Notes under the pieces: model-generated
Told to the model about the DNA's origin: nothing
The model's database searches: none
The model's input: the letters and a program-made list of their open reading frames with translations, nothing else
Made by a program: the position numbers and the translations under genes
From: Conoideocrella luteorostrata
Taxonomy: Eukaryota > Ascomycota > Sordariomycetes > Hypocreales > Clavicipitaceae
Assembly (NCBI GenBank): GCA_032433595.1
Contig: JASWJB010000019.1
Span: 1 to 64,000 of the forward strand
Reading direction: 5' to 3'
DNA: 64,000 bases
Part shown: piece after piece, positions 36,299 to 49,900 of the stretch
How positions within the stretch are numbered: position 1 is the first letter of the stretch
Layout: each line of letters begins with the position of its first letter

Positions 36299-36322
36299 GA
36301 GGTCCTCGTTTTGGAGGACCTC
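36299..36322. repeat. Perfect 9 bp inverted repeat
   Basis: Arms GAGGTCCTC and GAGGACCTC around a 6-base loop GTTTTG. Could form a stem-loop in DNA or RNA; not next to any stop codon. Confidence 0.85.
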
Positions 36323-37710
36323 TAATCGACAAGGCAGGCATATCTGACTTTATCGTACTCCTTACAGAGTACGGAGTGTTAAGCCCTGCTGCGGAAGAAT
36401 TTTTCTTGTGGGTTTGACCTGCTTCACGAAGAAGCCGGGTAGTTATCGTGCCTTTGCTGATCGGAAGAATCGGGTGATCTGGGCATGTTGATCATTAGTA
36501 AAATGATTGAATTGATAGATATTGATTGAATCAAGTAGAATTATTGTGAAGGCCCCTTTTCGCGGTCAGCAAAACGCGCAAAACGCGCCATGTCGGTACT
36601 TCTGGACGCCCCTGCGAGTGACCGGCTCCACCTACAATATCATTGCCTGGCACCTTGTACTCCCGTAGCTCACAAGAAACACTTCTCTATTGCAGCCGCC
36701 TGAAAATAGAGCGATCCATGTGCCGTGCGTGCAAGGCAACCAACGTCTCCTGTGTCCCCCATCTATTTGTCGCATCGCTGACTTGGACACTATCGTTCTC
36801 ATCTCAATTGTCGACCATCGTGTACGTTGTAATCTAATATCGGACTCGACTTTCTCCTGCGGATCCATCCCTCGGCTTGGATCGCAGTGTGTAGGATTTT
36901 TTTTCCTTTGTTCCCTTTTTACGCTCTTTCCGTTTCGTTTCTTTCCCTGCCACTCTCTTAGACGGCCATAATACTCGCTTGAAATACCTGGCTTTTGCTA
37001 TCATCTGTCGCACGCAAAAGAGGAGGTAATAAAGTGCCTGATCGTTTCCGAGGGAGGAAGGACCAAATAAAGTAACCAGCCAAGATGTTGGTCGAGGTAC
37101 GTTTTGACTAAGAATGCTTCTTTTCTCTCTTGATCTTCGGGCGGCGCCATCGGCCGTCCGCAGCATATTTTCGCATTCCCGTACACCACTTTGGCTCGTG
37201 TTTCTCGTCGGATAGAGTCTTGTGAAATGGGTCTGGAGGAGAGAGGACAGCATTGAGCAACGAGGATAGAGTGAGGTGGAAGCTGGATTGCTGGACTGCC
37301 GGCTGCATCGAGCTGTGAATGGACTGTCAGTTTCGCTGCCGGACAGTTGGCGGCCAGTCGGACAGGGCAATACTCGATGGCCAAATGCTGTAACTCCAAG
37401 AAAGCCCCTTCGTGTCCCGGGACTGTTTTGTGATTTTGCTTCTTCGGCCTTGATTCTGTCTTGTGCTTCTCCTTGGGTTAAAAGCTTTCTGTCCCGTCAG
37501 CCGGCTTTACTACTTGTGCAGCGTTACCGCCTCTTTCTTTCGAAAATCGGTCACTCTGCAGAAACAGTGTCCACCTTGTGCTCTCCCCTTTCACCCCTCA
37601 ATTTTCGTTTTGTTTCTTGTTGGTCAACTTGCGTCACAGGCCTCTTTCGGATTCAGATTTGCCCAAATAACTCAGATTTCACGACCCCGCCAGAAAATTC
37701 ATGCATCACG

Positions 37711-38833
37711 ATGCCGGCGAGGACGAGGAGACATGCTAATGATTTGCAGAGAAAAGTTAAGGTCGTCACCGAACAGCATGTCATGTAAGCCAGTTTCCCG
37801 CATTTCCCTACTTTGCCACACCCGAGGCACCTCATGTCGACCGTCGAGCACAGAATCCGAATATCACAATCCTCCTAGGACGATAGAACAATGTTGACAC
37901 GGAAGAGTTGAATGCCGCTACTTCCTCTCGCTAATGGCTGCGGTGATGCTGACCCTGATCCATGATAGTGATAAACCATCTCCGGTAGCGGAGTTTCCCA
38001 TGAGACAATGGAGCTTGCGCTTACAAATGGTGGATGAAGATGGCAATGAGCGACCTGCCGATGTGTTTACCAAAGTTGTCTACAACCTACATCCTACTTT
38101 TGAAAACCCCACTCAAAGTGAGTTCAGGCTGATGCAGTGCTTCTCATGGCATCTGGATCAGGTTGCTGATATAGATCTGCAGGCTTCACTAAACCCCCAT
38201 TTCTTTGCTCCAATGAAGGTTGGGGTGAATTCGAAATCAGCATCGACTGCTATACGACGGAAAAGACGAAGTTGACCCCCATCATTCACGACTTGAACTT
38301 CCTGGAAGAAAAGTACGAGGCCACACACACCGTCACCTTTAAGAACCCTTCGCAAGCTCTGCAGGAGCGATTGCGCGAAACAGGACCGCTACCCAATGAC
38401 GAGGATCGCCAGAAGAAGAAGGGCGTGGCCAACAAGAAAGGTGCTCAAAAATTCGACTATGAGAAGATTGCTGAGGCATTGGAAAAGCTGGACGAAGAGG
38501 ATCTATTGCGAGTTATTCAGCTCATCAACGAGAACAAGGGTCCAGATACATACATAAGGAGCGACGTTGAAGGTGAGTAGAGTACACTGATCACGATCCC
38601 TCCTACTGTGCCTTTAGGGAAAGTTTCCCCAGTGTGTTGATTTGGATATGTATGAGCTAATAGTGGATAACCTCACTGAAGCCGGAGAGTTCTCAATCGA
38701 TCTGTACACAATGCCGGATTTGTTGACAAATAAGTTGTGGGAGCATCTCGTAAGTCGAATCTGTCGTTTTCCAGACTCCTTGTTTCGAAGCTGATCCTGT
38801 TTGTGATAGTCAAAGAAGGGGTTGGTAAACTAA
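37711..38833 (+). CDS. TAF14: YEATS-domain protein TAF14 (TFIID/TFIIF and chromatin complexes)
   Basis: Spliced model: 37711-37784, 37969-38117, 38183-38572, 38682-38749 and 38810-38833, 234 residues. The YEATS domain (PMRQWSLRLQMVDEDGNERP, FTKVVYNLHPTFENPTQ, EGWGEFEISIDCYTTEKTKL) reads acyl-lysine on histone H3. The C-terminal ET domain (KFDYEKIAEALEKLDEEDLL to LTNKLWEHLSKKGLVN) recruits partners in TFIID, TFIIF, INO80, SWI/SNF and NuA3. Splices rebuild TEQHVIDKPSPV, NPTQSFTKPPF and DVEAGEFSIDLY. The start is uncertain. A better N-terminal length comes from ATG 37085 (M-L-V-E, donor GTACGT at 37097) joined to 37750 across a 653 nt intron ending CTAATGATTTGCAG; the coordinates given use the simpler start. 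Confidence 0.92.
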
Positions 38834-41800
38834 ACGTGGCTTCTGCGTTTTGCTACGGAGACTGTCACTAGGACTTAGGGTTAGAAACTGCGAGGATATG
38901 ACTAGGGGATTTGCTTGATCTATGTTGCTTGGGTTGGCAGTTCCATCACGGGCTGGCTCGCAACTTACCGACCATCATAAGAGGTTATTGTCGAAAGCGT
39001 TCCGAACGTGAAGTCAAGAATTGCTGCTGTTGGGGAAGAAGCTCATGTATGGAGTAGAAATGGCGAAACGATGGTTTGGTTTTAAAAATTTTTTCTATTA
39101 CGTCTGTTGAAAATATGGAATAGCAATGGATAGCTGTGTTTAATCCATTTGTTAACTGCAGTGTATCAGGCAGAGAATGCCGAACACCGACGCCATGCTT
39201 CTTGATGAACGCTCTTTGTGTCTTTGAATATGTCTTATCAGATCGAGAAGGCAAGATTCCAGCATGGACCGCAAATGATGAAATTACAGGAGTAGACACG
39301 TACTCGTCGTGTAAAGTACGGAATATGACTGTTCATGCGGTATGCTTATGTGTACAAAGGCACAAGTGATAGTTGTGTCGACTCGATACACACAAGATGC
39401 CATTGGAGCAACGTATTGATACGGATAGCCAGTCCGTTCATTCAAAGTATTCTCACTTCTTGCATACGTGCTTTGTTGGGTTACGCCGTGCATTCTCGCT
39501 GAGTGTCTTTATTGGGGCTGTTGCGGGTCATAAACAGGAGAAGGCTGCATTGCATGGTAGTGCATGCCGCACGTTTGGCAAATGCTGAACTGGAGGGTGC
39601 TATCAAGAGGATATACATTTCAAATATGTATATGCACCCTAATGGGAATGTTTGCCGTCCGAAAGGGGGGAGACGTATGGCAGAAAAGGGGGCTGATTTC
39701 ATGAAGATGGAGATGCTGGGCGGGCTTTGTACTTGAAACCTGGCTGGATATATATATTATGCTATACGTGTGCAGAAGTACAGTTTTGTACTGTATTGGA
39801 GAGACTATGACTGGTGTTGCAGGTTGTAGTTTGGTGAACTACTCCGTAGAGTGGAAGCATAGTTACTTCGTAGTTATGCTAGGAGCCAGCCCAGCGTGCC
39901 ACATAATGGGTGGAGAGCATATCGATGGCTCAATCTATAACGCAGTACAGAGTAGTTTGTTAGTTAGTAGTTACATGCGGGCATGAAAAGCGGTTTGATG
40001 GAAAGTGGCCATGATGACATGTTTGTATTGTCATGCCTATGGCTGGTCAAGATTAACGCCATGTGAATGGGCAATGTAGCGACAGTGTAGTGTAGACTCC
40101 ATGCCCTGGCTGCGGGCTGGAGTAGCATATGTATGCAACCGGGAGGTAGCTCAACCTGCAAGAACTGGGTTCGAAAATCACCTCAGGAACGAGATGGTGT
40201 TGCTTTATTCCGTACTCCGTACGGAGTACAAATGAAGGCTCTGGTCAACTGATGGCCGAAAGACAGCAACGATGGCGGCTCGGTCAATCGACTGGATAGC
40301 CTGACGAACCTCACTTTCTATTTATCGAGTTTCGGAGCGCCTGGCGGCATATGCAATACGCATGAATTACTTCGTACGTACGGAGTAACTACTCAGTGAC
40401 ACTAATGCATTTCAATCTCACAAAAATACACTACAATGCACGCTGCACGCTGCAAGCTGCACACCACAAACACCCCGACCCTAGCAAGCCACAGAATTGT
40501 TCCGTGGAGCGAGAGCCAGCCGTCCCGCCTTCTGTGCCAGCCAATGTGACCTTCTAGACCCATCTTAATTCCCGGGGTTGCAGGTTTTGACGTCCCATTC
40601 AGTCCTCGACGATTGGCTTATGAGATTTGAATTGCCTGCCATCATTGGCTGCGCAGGGGTGTGCTAGCAAAACCGCCCACGTAACCGCATGAAGCTATCT
40701 TCTACATGCCGTCTCTGCTCGCACAAGTAAAGACGAAAATCTTAACACGCAAGGTGAAGGAACTATTCGTGTTGGTACGGCTCATCAACCTGCCATGTGG
40801 AACTGGAACAGAGGCTTACGGAGGCCGACCCCTGGTAGAATCTCACAAGTCCACAAAACAGCGGTGTCAAGTGACCGCAAGCTCTGATGGGACTATTGCG
40901 TTGTAATGGCGGCACTGGTTATTTTCGAGTGGCCAGGGTAAGAACCAGCCTCGGATACCGAATAACTACGGTGATTTGCTGTTTGACCACGGTGGGTGAC
41001 CTGGTGAATACCTAAAAGATGGAATGAATGGCACCGGAAGGGAGGGTCGGCCACATCGGAGCCGTTGGCCGGAGCAGTTCGCAACTTGCCCAACTTGACT
41101 TTATGCACGTATGTGCCGGCCACTGCAAGAGCAAAGAACAAAGTTGATTTGCTGTTGGGCTAGGCGCTGAGACATCGTGTGCACCTTGCTCGGCGGAGAT
41201 GATCTTGCAGATGGCACAATTGGCCAGCAAAGTCACGGAGTAGTTAGATTTGACAAGCTACTGGACAAAGAGGAGTCGACCGACCCGGGCGTGCCTCCAA
41301 AGTGCGCCGGGCGAGTAAAGTTGTACGTAAGGCCAATGCCTGGCGCCGCCTAAAACGGGCAAAGGCAACCGCCAACGACCAGTGAACAGCCAGCACCAAC
41401 CAGGAAGAGGAGAAATCGACGTGGTCAAAAAGTCCCTTAGGTGGTGGCCCTCAGGTGCCAGGAACGTGGGCCATACGGAGTGCGTGCGTAGCAGCAGTAT
41501 GGCGCGGCTAAGACCTGTTTTGGTAAACTCGACATGACTCTGGGCATCCACCATCGTGTCTTTGTACAATCTGTACGGAGCAGTACACGGAGCAGTTATT
41601 GTGCGTGTTGTATTGTATACTACTTAGGCACGTAGGTAGACCTAGTTCTCTGCGATTATGGAGTCTCGTAGACGCACCTTGCGTTCACCAAGGCAGCAAG
41701 TAGTACTAGTGGGCAGCCCGTCCCGCGTTCCATCGTAGACAAGGCAATGAATGAATGGTTCCTGCTCACTGCCTAGCTTCGGCAAGTGTCTGGCTGATTC

Positions 41801-42522
41801 GTCACGACAGTCATCGATATACTGCACTTCACCTCTGCAGTCCCCTCGTCTTTCTCGTCCTTCTCGTCCTTCTTGTTTTGAGGGCCTCATCTGGTACTCT
41901 TCGCCCCTCTCTACTGCACCTCTTGGCTATCATTCTCTCTCACCATCGTGATACCCTCCTCCGGGAACAAAGGTGTTCGTTCAGCAACACGAGCAGCTTG
42001 TCTGGTGGGCTGTACTTGCTTGACTTAGCCCGGGCTCATGGCCTTCTCCCAACGCTCAATTAGGACTTAGCTTGTCAAGTCCGTGAAACCGCAGCAATTG
42101 GATGTTGAGACACAGAACGCATTTTCACAGTGAAAGTGTGAAGTGAAAGACAGTGGCACCCCGCTCGCGGCGCCAACACCACTCCTCCACAGTAGGCGGC
42201 CCACGCTACACTGAATGTTCCCCCTCCCCCCACACCCCTCCGTAAATCTTCAATACAAGACGGGCCCCCCGCAGACCCAGGACGGAGGGGAAAAAAAAAG
42301 CCCGTCCAGGGCGAACGAGAGGGCCGTTTGACAGCTACTAACGACCGCCCACTTTATTTTGCTGGCTACCTTTTGCTGGCTAAAACTTATTACACGCTGA
42401 CGCTTCTCGACGGCCTACTACTGCCACCGTCAACCACCACCCGCCGCCAACCGAACAACTTACAAACACCGTATTGTCGCAACGTCACAGCACCTGATTG
42501 CTGCCGCCTTGCCTCGCCCGAC
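38834..42522. other. Long intergenic region upstream of the Zn2Cys6 factor
   Basis: About 3.7 kb. No gene recognised. Palindrome-family sites at 39840-39849, 40212-40229 and 40379-40387, and GCACGCTGCA-type short repeats at about 40437-40465. The final ~350 bases are C-rich and probably the leader of the transcription factor. Confidence 0.5.
40212..40229. repeat. Perfect 18 bp palindrome GTACTCCGTACGGAGTAC
   Basis: The longest exact form of the dispersed palindrome in this orientation. Confidence 0.92.
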
Positions 42523-45500
42523 ATGGCCCAATCTCAGTACGCTGCTGGCACATCTGCATCGAGCCCCAGCGTCACTGCGACGCCGGGTGGTGGTGGTCAG
42601 CAATCGCAGCCCACAGGTTCCTCCTCCGCAACCACTCCCGCTCAGCAGCAGCAGCAACAGCAACTATCGCAAGCTCAGCTGGCACAACAGGCTCAGCATA
42701 AACGTGTTTATCAAGCCTGCATTCCTTGCCGTCGCCGAAAGGTGCGCTGTGACTTGGGCAGTGTCGACAACCCCCACGACCCGCCATGTGTACGTTGCCG
42801 ACGAGAGAGCAAAGAGTGCTTCTTCTCCGCAACTCGCCGCAAGCGCAAGACCGACGATGGAGAAGGCAGTGACGTTGACGAGTACATTGTTCGAAACGGC
42901 CGCAAGAGGGTTCACGCCGATGCGAGCCCGCCTCCACCACGACTCGATCGTCGCTTCTATAGCGATGTCCCGCTGACTCCTGGTGGTTCCCACGGACGAA
43001 CCCAACCGCTGCGCCGACCTGATGGCGGCAAGGCAAGGTCGCGAAGAGACTCGGAACTTGATGGCGACGGTGACGCGAACCTGGAAAACCTCGAAGCCCA
43101 ACAGGCCATGCGCCGTGCAGTGTACAACCCCCACGATGCGCTGGACCTGCTCTACAAAGCTGCAACCGACAGGTCTGTAGTCGAGTTGTCTGGTAGGATC
43201 GAGAACAGTGCTGACTTTATTAGTCCCGCTGCGAACAACCATGTGCGTGAGGGAAGCATCACTTCCGCAACAACGGCTCCGGCTCACCAGCCCACCCCCC
43301 AAGATCCCTCAACCGCCAGAGACTCGGAAAGACCGAGACCAACATCCATGCCGAATAACAGCAGTAGCGGCAACAACAACGTGAAAATCGCGGAACACCA
43401 ACACCCATCACGACAATACCATGTTCACCAATCTCAACAAATGCCACAACCGACTCTGAATGCGAGTGTCTCACAACAGCAAGAATTGCGAACTCAACCG
43501 GGTTATGCAGATGCGTTACGTGCTTGGTCGAGATTCCGGTTTGTCCGAGCAGGCTGGTTTACATCCCAAGAAGCCATAGAATATATCGACTAGTCCGTTA
43601 TAGCCCCCTTTCGTTTCTCCTCTTTTATTGCTGACTGTTATCTATAGCTACTACAACTACCTCTCACCCATGACGCCTATTTCACCACCAACTTTTAGCC
43701 AGCCAGCTTCTCACATCACACTGCTGACCGAGGAACCAATTCTAACCGTTACTCTCCTTACCATCTCCTCGAGATATCGCCAGATGCCTGGGACAGGCGG
43801 ACACTGCCGTTCACACGCCATTCCGGAACAGCTGTGGACTTACCTGAGAGGCATGATAGAACGCTGTCTTTGGGGGCAAGAGGCCTTTGGGGGGGGGTTC
43901 TGTGGCTCAGGTGGCCCTGGCTCTTCCTCCATGATTATGGAAGAGACGGATACGAGCAGTACTGCACCTTGGCGTGGCATGAGAAAAGGCAGTTTGCGAA
44001 CCTTGGGCACCATAGAATCGCTGCTGATCCTCACAGAATGGCACCCACGTGCCCTGCATTTCCCTCCCCAAGAGGCCACTGATGAGCTTATGCTTCCTGA
44101 CTATAACAGCGGACCGACGACTTCTTTTGATGATCTAAGTAGACATGTTGGCGCTGGCTTTGGAGGCAAGCGCATAGAGAGCTGGCTGGAGCCTGCCTGG
44201 CGGAGCGATCGCATGTGCTGGATGCTCCTCAGCACTGCGATGGGTCTCGGATATGAGCTCGGCGTTTTCGATGATATTGACGAGATGCTCAAAGACGATA
44301 CCATTACTCGTCCAGAGTACCTGGATGAAGCCTACAGGACCAGGGCCAACCGCATCAAGAGATTGCTGCTCATTTATACTTCACAGCTTGCGGGCCGCCT
44401 AGGCTGGACAAGCATGACGCCTGAGCATCTTCGGAAAGCCGATCCAGCAGTGGCTCGGCGCCGCACCATGTCCAACGAAGGAAACACGCCAAGCACTTCT
44501 TCCATGGTCAACGGATTCAACTATGTCCCGGATCTGGAGCTTGACGATCAAATCATTCACTGCTGGGCTGGCATCAGCAACGCTATGCATGTCGGCAATG
44601 AGAAGCTTTTCAAGTCCCGCAAGTACACCACCGAGATTATTCAGTCGGGGCGATATGTTGAGCTGCTGAGAGAGTACAGCCCGTTGCTTAAAGACTGGTA
44701 TAGGGAATTTGAGCTTTTCCGCCTGCCCCAATTCATTAGGCACATCCTGACCATCGAGTATGAGTATGTCCGCATCTACGTCAACTCGCTTTCCCTTCAA
44801 GCGGTTGTGGAGCGGTGTACCAACAATGCTGCTGCAGGTCAAGCCGGGGGTGGCGGCGGTGGTGATGGACAAGCTGCCAACGGCCCAACACAGCTGTCGC
44901 CGCAAACCATGATCAACTATGGCAAGCTACCGCTAGGACAGCTTGGTGGTTTCACCATCCACGACCAAGAGTACGTTCGAGAGGTTGTTGACGGATGTCG
45001 GAACTTGCTCCGCACTGTTGTCGACGGACTTCTACCAGGGCGTTACCTCAAGCATGCGCCAGTCCGAACTTACTTCAGAATCATCAGTGGAGCCATGTTC
45101 CTGCTCAAGACGTTCGCTCTCGGTGCGCCACGGTCTGACGTCAAAATGAGCATCGATCTCATGGACGCTACTGTAGAGGCACTTCGAAACTGCGTTGTGG
45201 ATGACGTCCATCTAGGCATACGATTTGCTGACCTTCTCGAGACGCTCACCAGCCGATTGAGAAATCGTTTCATCCAGGCGCCAACAATGCAGCAGGGCTC
45301 AGGCAAGGACCAAAGCCCTCTCCTCGAAGGCACTATACCCGGTCTTACCACTGTCGGAGGCGGCAACAGTGGAGGTGATTCTACTGCCAATTGGGTTGGA
45401 AAGCATGCACAGAAATTGCGCGAGGGCCTCAATGGACAATGTAAGTCACTCATCGTTACCACCACCACCACCACCATGCGTGAAAAATCGGATTGCTAAT

Positions 45501-45902
45501 GCGACCATCGCAGATCGTCCAGCTTCTCCCGGCGCCGAGGGCAACAACATCTCTGCGACACCGTTCGACTTGTCGACTGGCAACTTTCCTTACCCTGGTG
45601 CCTCGTCCATTGGACCATCTACCCCAGCCGCTCACGTCGATAACAATGGTGCTACCGCCGCTGCCAATGCCGCGGAAATGCAACTATTTGATGAATGGAA
45701 CAACCCAGGCAATGAGATGTGGTACCTGCCACCGGGGCCGGCCTTTTTTCAAAACATGGGTGACAGTTCAGTCGCCATGACCGCTGAAGGTGTCAATGTC
45801 GGCGGACTAGATCTGCTGGAGTACATGGCAATGGACCCTGTGCAGTTCTCAAGTATTGATGGACCCAACTCGACCAATGGCAATGTCGGCAACCACGGTT
45901 GA
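42523..45902 (+). CDS. Zn2Cys6 binuclear-cluster transcription factor (ARO80-like type)
   Basis: Spliced model: 42523-43592, 43648-45440 and 45514-45902, 1083 residues. A Ser/Gly/Gln-rich N-terminus with seven Gln precedes the zinc cluster: C66, C69, C76, C89, C92, C99, with a 12-residue loop [12 protein letters not shown] between the third and fourth Cys. The conserved [12 protein letters not shown] followed by [16 protein letters not shown] begins the middle homology region of fungal transcription factors. The cluster resembles regulators of the Aro80 kind, which control aromatic amino-acid catabolism, but I cannot separate this from related regulators, so no symbol is given. Intron 1 has the unusual donor GTCCGT; intron 2 is GTAAGT..CGCAG. 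No in-frame ATG precedes 42523. Confidence 0.92.
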
Positions 45903-46921
45903 GGCGTTCCAATGAGAAGTGGTATTTAACGGCGATAATGAGTATGATGTGACGAGAGCGACACCAACAGAAGTGGTCTAATCAACATGGCCTCACGATT
46001 GTTGTCGTCCTTTTTTTTTATTTTTTTTTTTAAACATTTTGTTCTTATATTTGTTTTATGCTGTAAATGCGGCGGCGAATGTCTACGTTCCTATACTACA
46101 TCGTGAAAGACAAAGTCTACTACATTGCAACCAAGGATAGGGAAAAGTTTTTTTTTTTTGCTGCTGCGGCCACTTGTCGATTGATCTTGTGTGCTGTCCA
46201 ATTTGCTTTCACAGCTCGAGACTGGGAGAAGGCGGCGGCCACGACACATTTTTGATTTGCGAATTGCATAAGTGGACAATGTTGAACCACTTATTTATTG
46301 GAGATGTAGTAGTTGACTGTTGGGAGATTTGATCTAATTTGCTTGAATATATCAAGACTTAAGTACCTAACCATGCCGGACCAAGCAGAGTGCTAGACAA
46401 AGACAATAGTTCTCAGCACGTGTAGGGGATCAATTGATCCAACTGTACACACATGCTCAAGTACGCACCAGACAGACTCCATGGCATAAATATGAATCGC
46501 TTCGCTTTTCAATTATAGAACCAATTTAAACAATATGGATGAGATGGTTATAGAAGACTCTCCAAGCCGGCTAGTAGATACCGGGAATATGGCCGTGATA
46601 TGTACTTTAAACTATGAAAGACCAAGACGCCACAGGGAAAAGGACAAATATTGTACGAGAAGTAAAGCTGAAATGGCGAGTATATCATGCATGGGCTGGC
46701 ATTAGAAGAGAACGTCGAACCGAGAGGGGGGTATGTGGTCCTTTAGCGACATGACAAAGAAAAAGATGCGATGCAGCAAAAAAAAAAAAAGTTAACCACC
46801 CGAGATTGTCAGGAAAAAAAAAGAGAGAGCGAGACAAGGTATTTGAGGGAATTTGTGTGTTGGGATTATGATGTAACGAGATAAAAACTGATATGGGCCT
46901 TCGTCCCACCATTTTAAGCAC
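45903..46921. other. Convergent intergenic region
   Basis: About 1 kb between two 3' ends. A T-rich tract at about 46009-46033 and T- and A-runs at 46148-46158 and 46779-46791 are probably 3' untranslated/poly(A)-site sequence. No gene supported. Confidence 0.55.
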
Positions 46922-49900
46922 TTAGAGGGCGTAAGTGGTGCTTCGAGTAGAATGAGCTTCTTGCAATACTGAATGAAATTAAGTTAGTAACAGGATGGTT
47001 TTGCCTACAAGTTCTAAACGTGCGAGAATACATACCATGCAACACACTCAGTTGACTGGCGCGGTCTTCGCAAGCAACCTGGATGCCGGCCCCTTCGATG
47101 AAGTCCAGTACCACGCTATTCGGAAGCTCTTGCACCTCTACGTCGGGGATATAAGGGGCATGGAACTCGCTGAGGTGATATCGCTTGGTGCCCTGCGCTG
47201 GTCGACCGTTTTGGGCCGGCAGTGCGCTGAGAATGAGGAAACCCTGAGAGTCAAGGCACATGTTTCTGCGCTTCCACAACAAGTTGTCGGGGAATTGAAC
47301 ATTGACGTCGCCCAAATATGACACAATGGTAGGCGTGCCAGTGGTCGATGGTCGTGACTGGATAGGATCTGCGGCTTCGTCCGTGGCAGAAATCGTGGAC
47401 AGGTTGTTCTTGGAACGAGATCCGGACAGGTTGGATAGGCGACGCATGAATCGGCCGGCCCGCGAAAGCTTGGACTTGTCGCCATGAGCGGACTTAGCAT
47501 CATCGCCAAATCCAGACTCGGCAGGCGACAGGACGGGTTCCCGGTCCTTGCTGAAGGATGACCGGGGGCTGCTAATGGACATGCGAGGAGAAAAGGCTGC
47601 CGAGTTGGTATGAACAGACTCGGGTCGACCAGGCGAGTAAGGAGTAGCGTTTCCAACATCAGATGCGACTGACTTTCGTCTCTCCTTAATAAACCCTTTG
47701 ACAATACTGAGTGAAGACTGACGAGATTTGCCTGTTGTTGCCTTTCCATGCTCACGTGCCTCGGTTCCACGATCCTGGGTTTGGTCGACATCGGGGGTGT
47801 AGTCTTTTTCAAGCGTCGACGACGATGAGGCTGCTTGGTGGTCAACTAGAAGAGGGGACTGCTTCAACTCTAGATGGCTGTATTCAGACAGGTCTCTGGA
47901 CGGCTCAAAATTCATCGGTCCAACATAATTGGGGTCCCGAACAATTCGAGCCATTACTGACACAGACTCGGGTCGGCCGCGGGCCGCGGTGGCGCTAGGA
48001 ACACCGAGGTTTCGCGGCGGTGCAGAGCTGGAAGTTGGTGACTCGAACATGGACAAGCGGTTAGTTACAGATCCAGATCGCTCGAGACGATTACGTCTGC
48101 TTGCGTCGGGGGAAGAAGATTCGTGACCTTGGTCGGGTGAAGGAGGAGTCTGGTCGCGGAACGAGTTTGCTCTGTCTAAGACAGAGGGCGATCTAGACGG
48201 CTCTCGCTTCTTAACAGCGAAGAAGGTTGACGATGGTCTTTCTCTAACAGGTGCTGCCGGTGCGTCTCCTGAGGCTGCTGACAGCTTCTCCAAAGCCTTG
48301 ATTCGTTGAGATATGCTGGAACCAATGTTGGACTTTTTGGCCAGGTTGCCACTCTGTTGGTGTTGAGTGACATGGTGCAGGTAAGCAGCTCCAGAGCTCA
48401 TAGATCGTGACGCAGACGGTTGAGTCGCGTCCACAGGCACAATGAGATTGCCGCGTACCGGGTTGGAGACGGTACGAATGGCATGTATGTCTTGTCCCTT
48501 TGAGGGACTGGGGGGGAAGCTGGTTGTGACTGGAGTTTCGACGATAGGCGTAGGTATGGCTTCCTCATGCGTGGCGTTCTGTACATCAACTTCCACACCA
48601 TCTTTTTGTTTCAAGTTTATTGTTTGAATAGGTTCAATCTGTGATCTGCGCTTGGCTTTTTCATCTTGAGTAGGTAATGCACTGGCTTCGCTGTCTTTCG
48701 TTGACATTGTGTTATTGATGTCGTGGGCGTTGGCCCCTACACACGGGCTTTCCTCGATGATAGGACCAGGAGGTACGACAGTCGGTTGCGAAGCTGCATT
48801 TGCGGCGGCCAAGAGATCTTGAGCTGAGACCTTTGTTTTCAGAGTGGGCGACTGTGCAGTTCTGCCTGTTGCGATCTTGTGTGTTTCAGGAGATGGCGTC
48901 TCTGGAATAGTTGGAGTGCCATCATCTGGATTGAGGGGAGGAGGGGCGTTGACAGAAAATTTGGAAACCGGCAGAGCTATGTTCCCGAGATTTTCGTCAC
49001 CATTGTAACCAGCTTTGATATCTTCAGGAACGCCAGTTGTGGTGGAAAGCTCAGCAATGGTAGTGGCAGGCTCTATGTCTCCAGCCAAAGCCTCCACTGC
49101 AAGTTGAGACACATCAGTCACATCATCCGCACCTAGCTCGTCACTCTTAGCCTCTTTAGCACCATCAGTGGTATATTTGTCGTCGCTGGTAGGAGTTTCA
49201 ATCTCTTTATCTTCGGTCTCCTTAGCGTGGACCGTCTCATCAGTCGACTCGGAAATTGACGATGCTTTCGTGGAATGGCCTGCCTCTGACGAATCAACAA
49301 GAGGACTTGCCGGATGGGAATCTAAAGGTGTTAGATCTGACGCCTGATCAACGGGGACCGATGGTGTCAGAGTATCTAAAACAACACCAGAATCATCCTT
49401 GTCCAAAGAGATTCGCCGGCCTTCCTTTTCGAAATCGGCCGCAGAGCTTGAGATGGCTTCGTTAGCTACCTGTGGGATGTCGTCCTTAACGTCTTCCGCG
49501 TTTGTCGGTTCCTCGCCGTCGACCGTAGGCCCATCTTCCAAAAGGGCCATGCCCGCCCTTTTTTTTTTTCTCTTCTCCCTCAGCTGCATGGCCTTCATCA
49601 GCCTAGCCTTCTCAGGGCTTATGGTCGGCTTCTTTGGTACAGAAGTAGGTAGAGGGACTGGTTCCATAATTGAGCTCGACCTTGTCATTGGCCGGTCTTC
49701 TACATCATCGGAACCGTTGCTAGCAGATAATGAGAAGTTGAGACTGGCAATCTCATCCTGGGACGATAATACAGCACTGCCATCCTTTCCTTTGACCTTC
49801 TTGCCGCCCTTTCCGAACATCTTGAACCCGGCGGGTATTGCGGACACGGGTCTGTAATTACCAGCAGTTTGCGGTCGTCCGTTGGTATCAACTGAAGGAC

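Larger units (their letters stand above)
35813..37710. other. Divergent region KGD2 / TAF14
   Basis: About 1.9 kb with both promoters. Contains a triple 9 bp repeat (36179-36205), a perfect hairpin (36299-36322), a TACGGAGTG site near 36370, and a possible first exon of TAF14 at 37085-37096. Confidence 0.5.

Noticed and set aside
36834..37370. 178-codon minus-strand ORF upstream of TAF14
   Set aside because: Low-complexity Lys/Arg/Ser translation overlapping the likely TAF14 promoter; no domain.
40140..40190. GGGTTCGAAAATCACC resembling a T-loop
   Set aside because: No matching acceptor stem, D-arm or anticodon stem could be built around it.
42572..43302. Minus-strand ORFs of about 200 codons
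   Set aside because: Antisense to the first exon of the Zn2Cys6 factor; Cys/Arg/His-rich translation is typical of a shadow frame.
47138..47845. 235-codon minus-strand ORF
   Set aside because: Alternative frame of the large ADF-H-protein exon; low-complexity sequence keeps several frames open.
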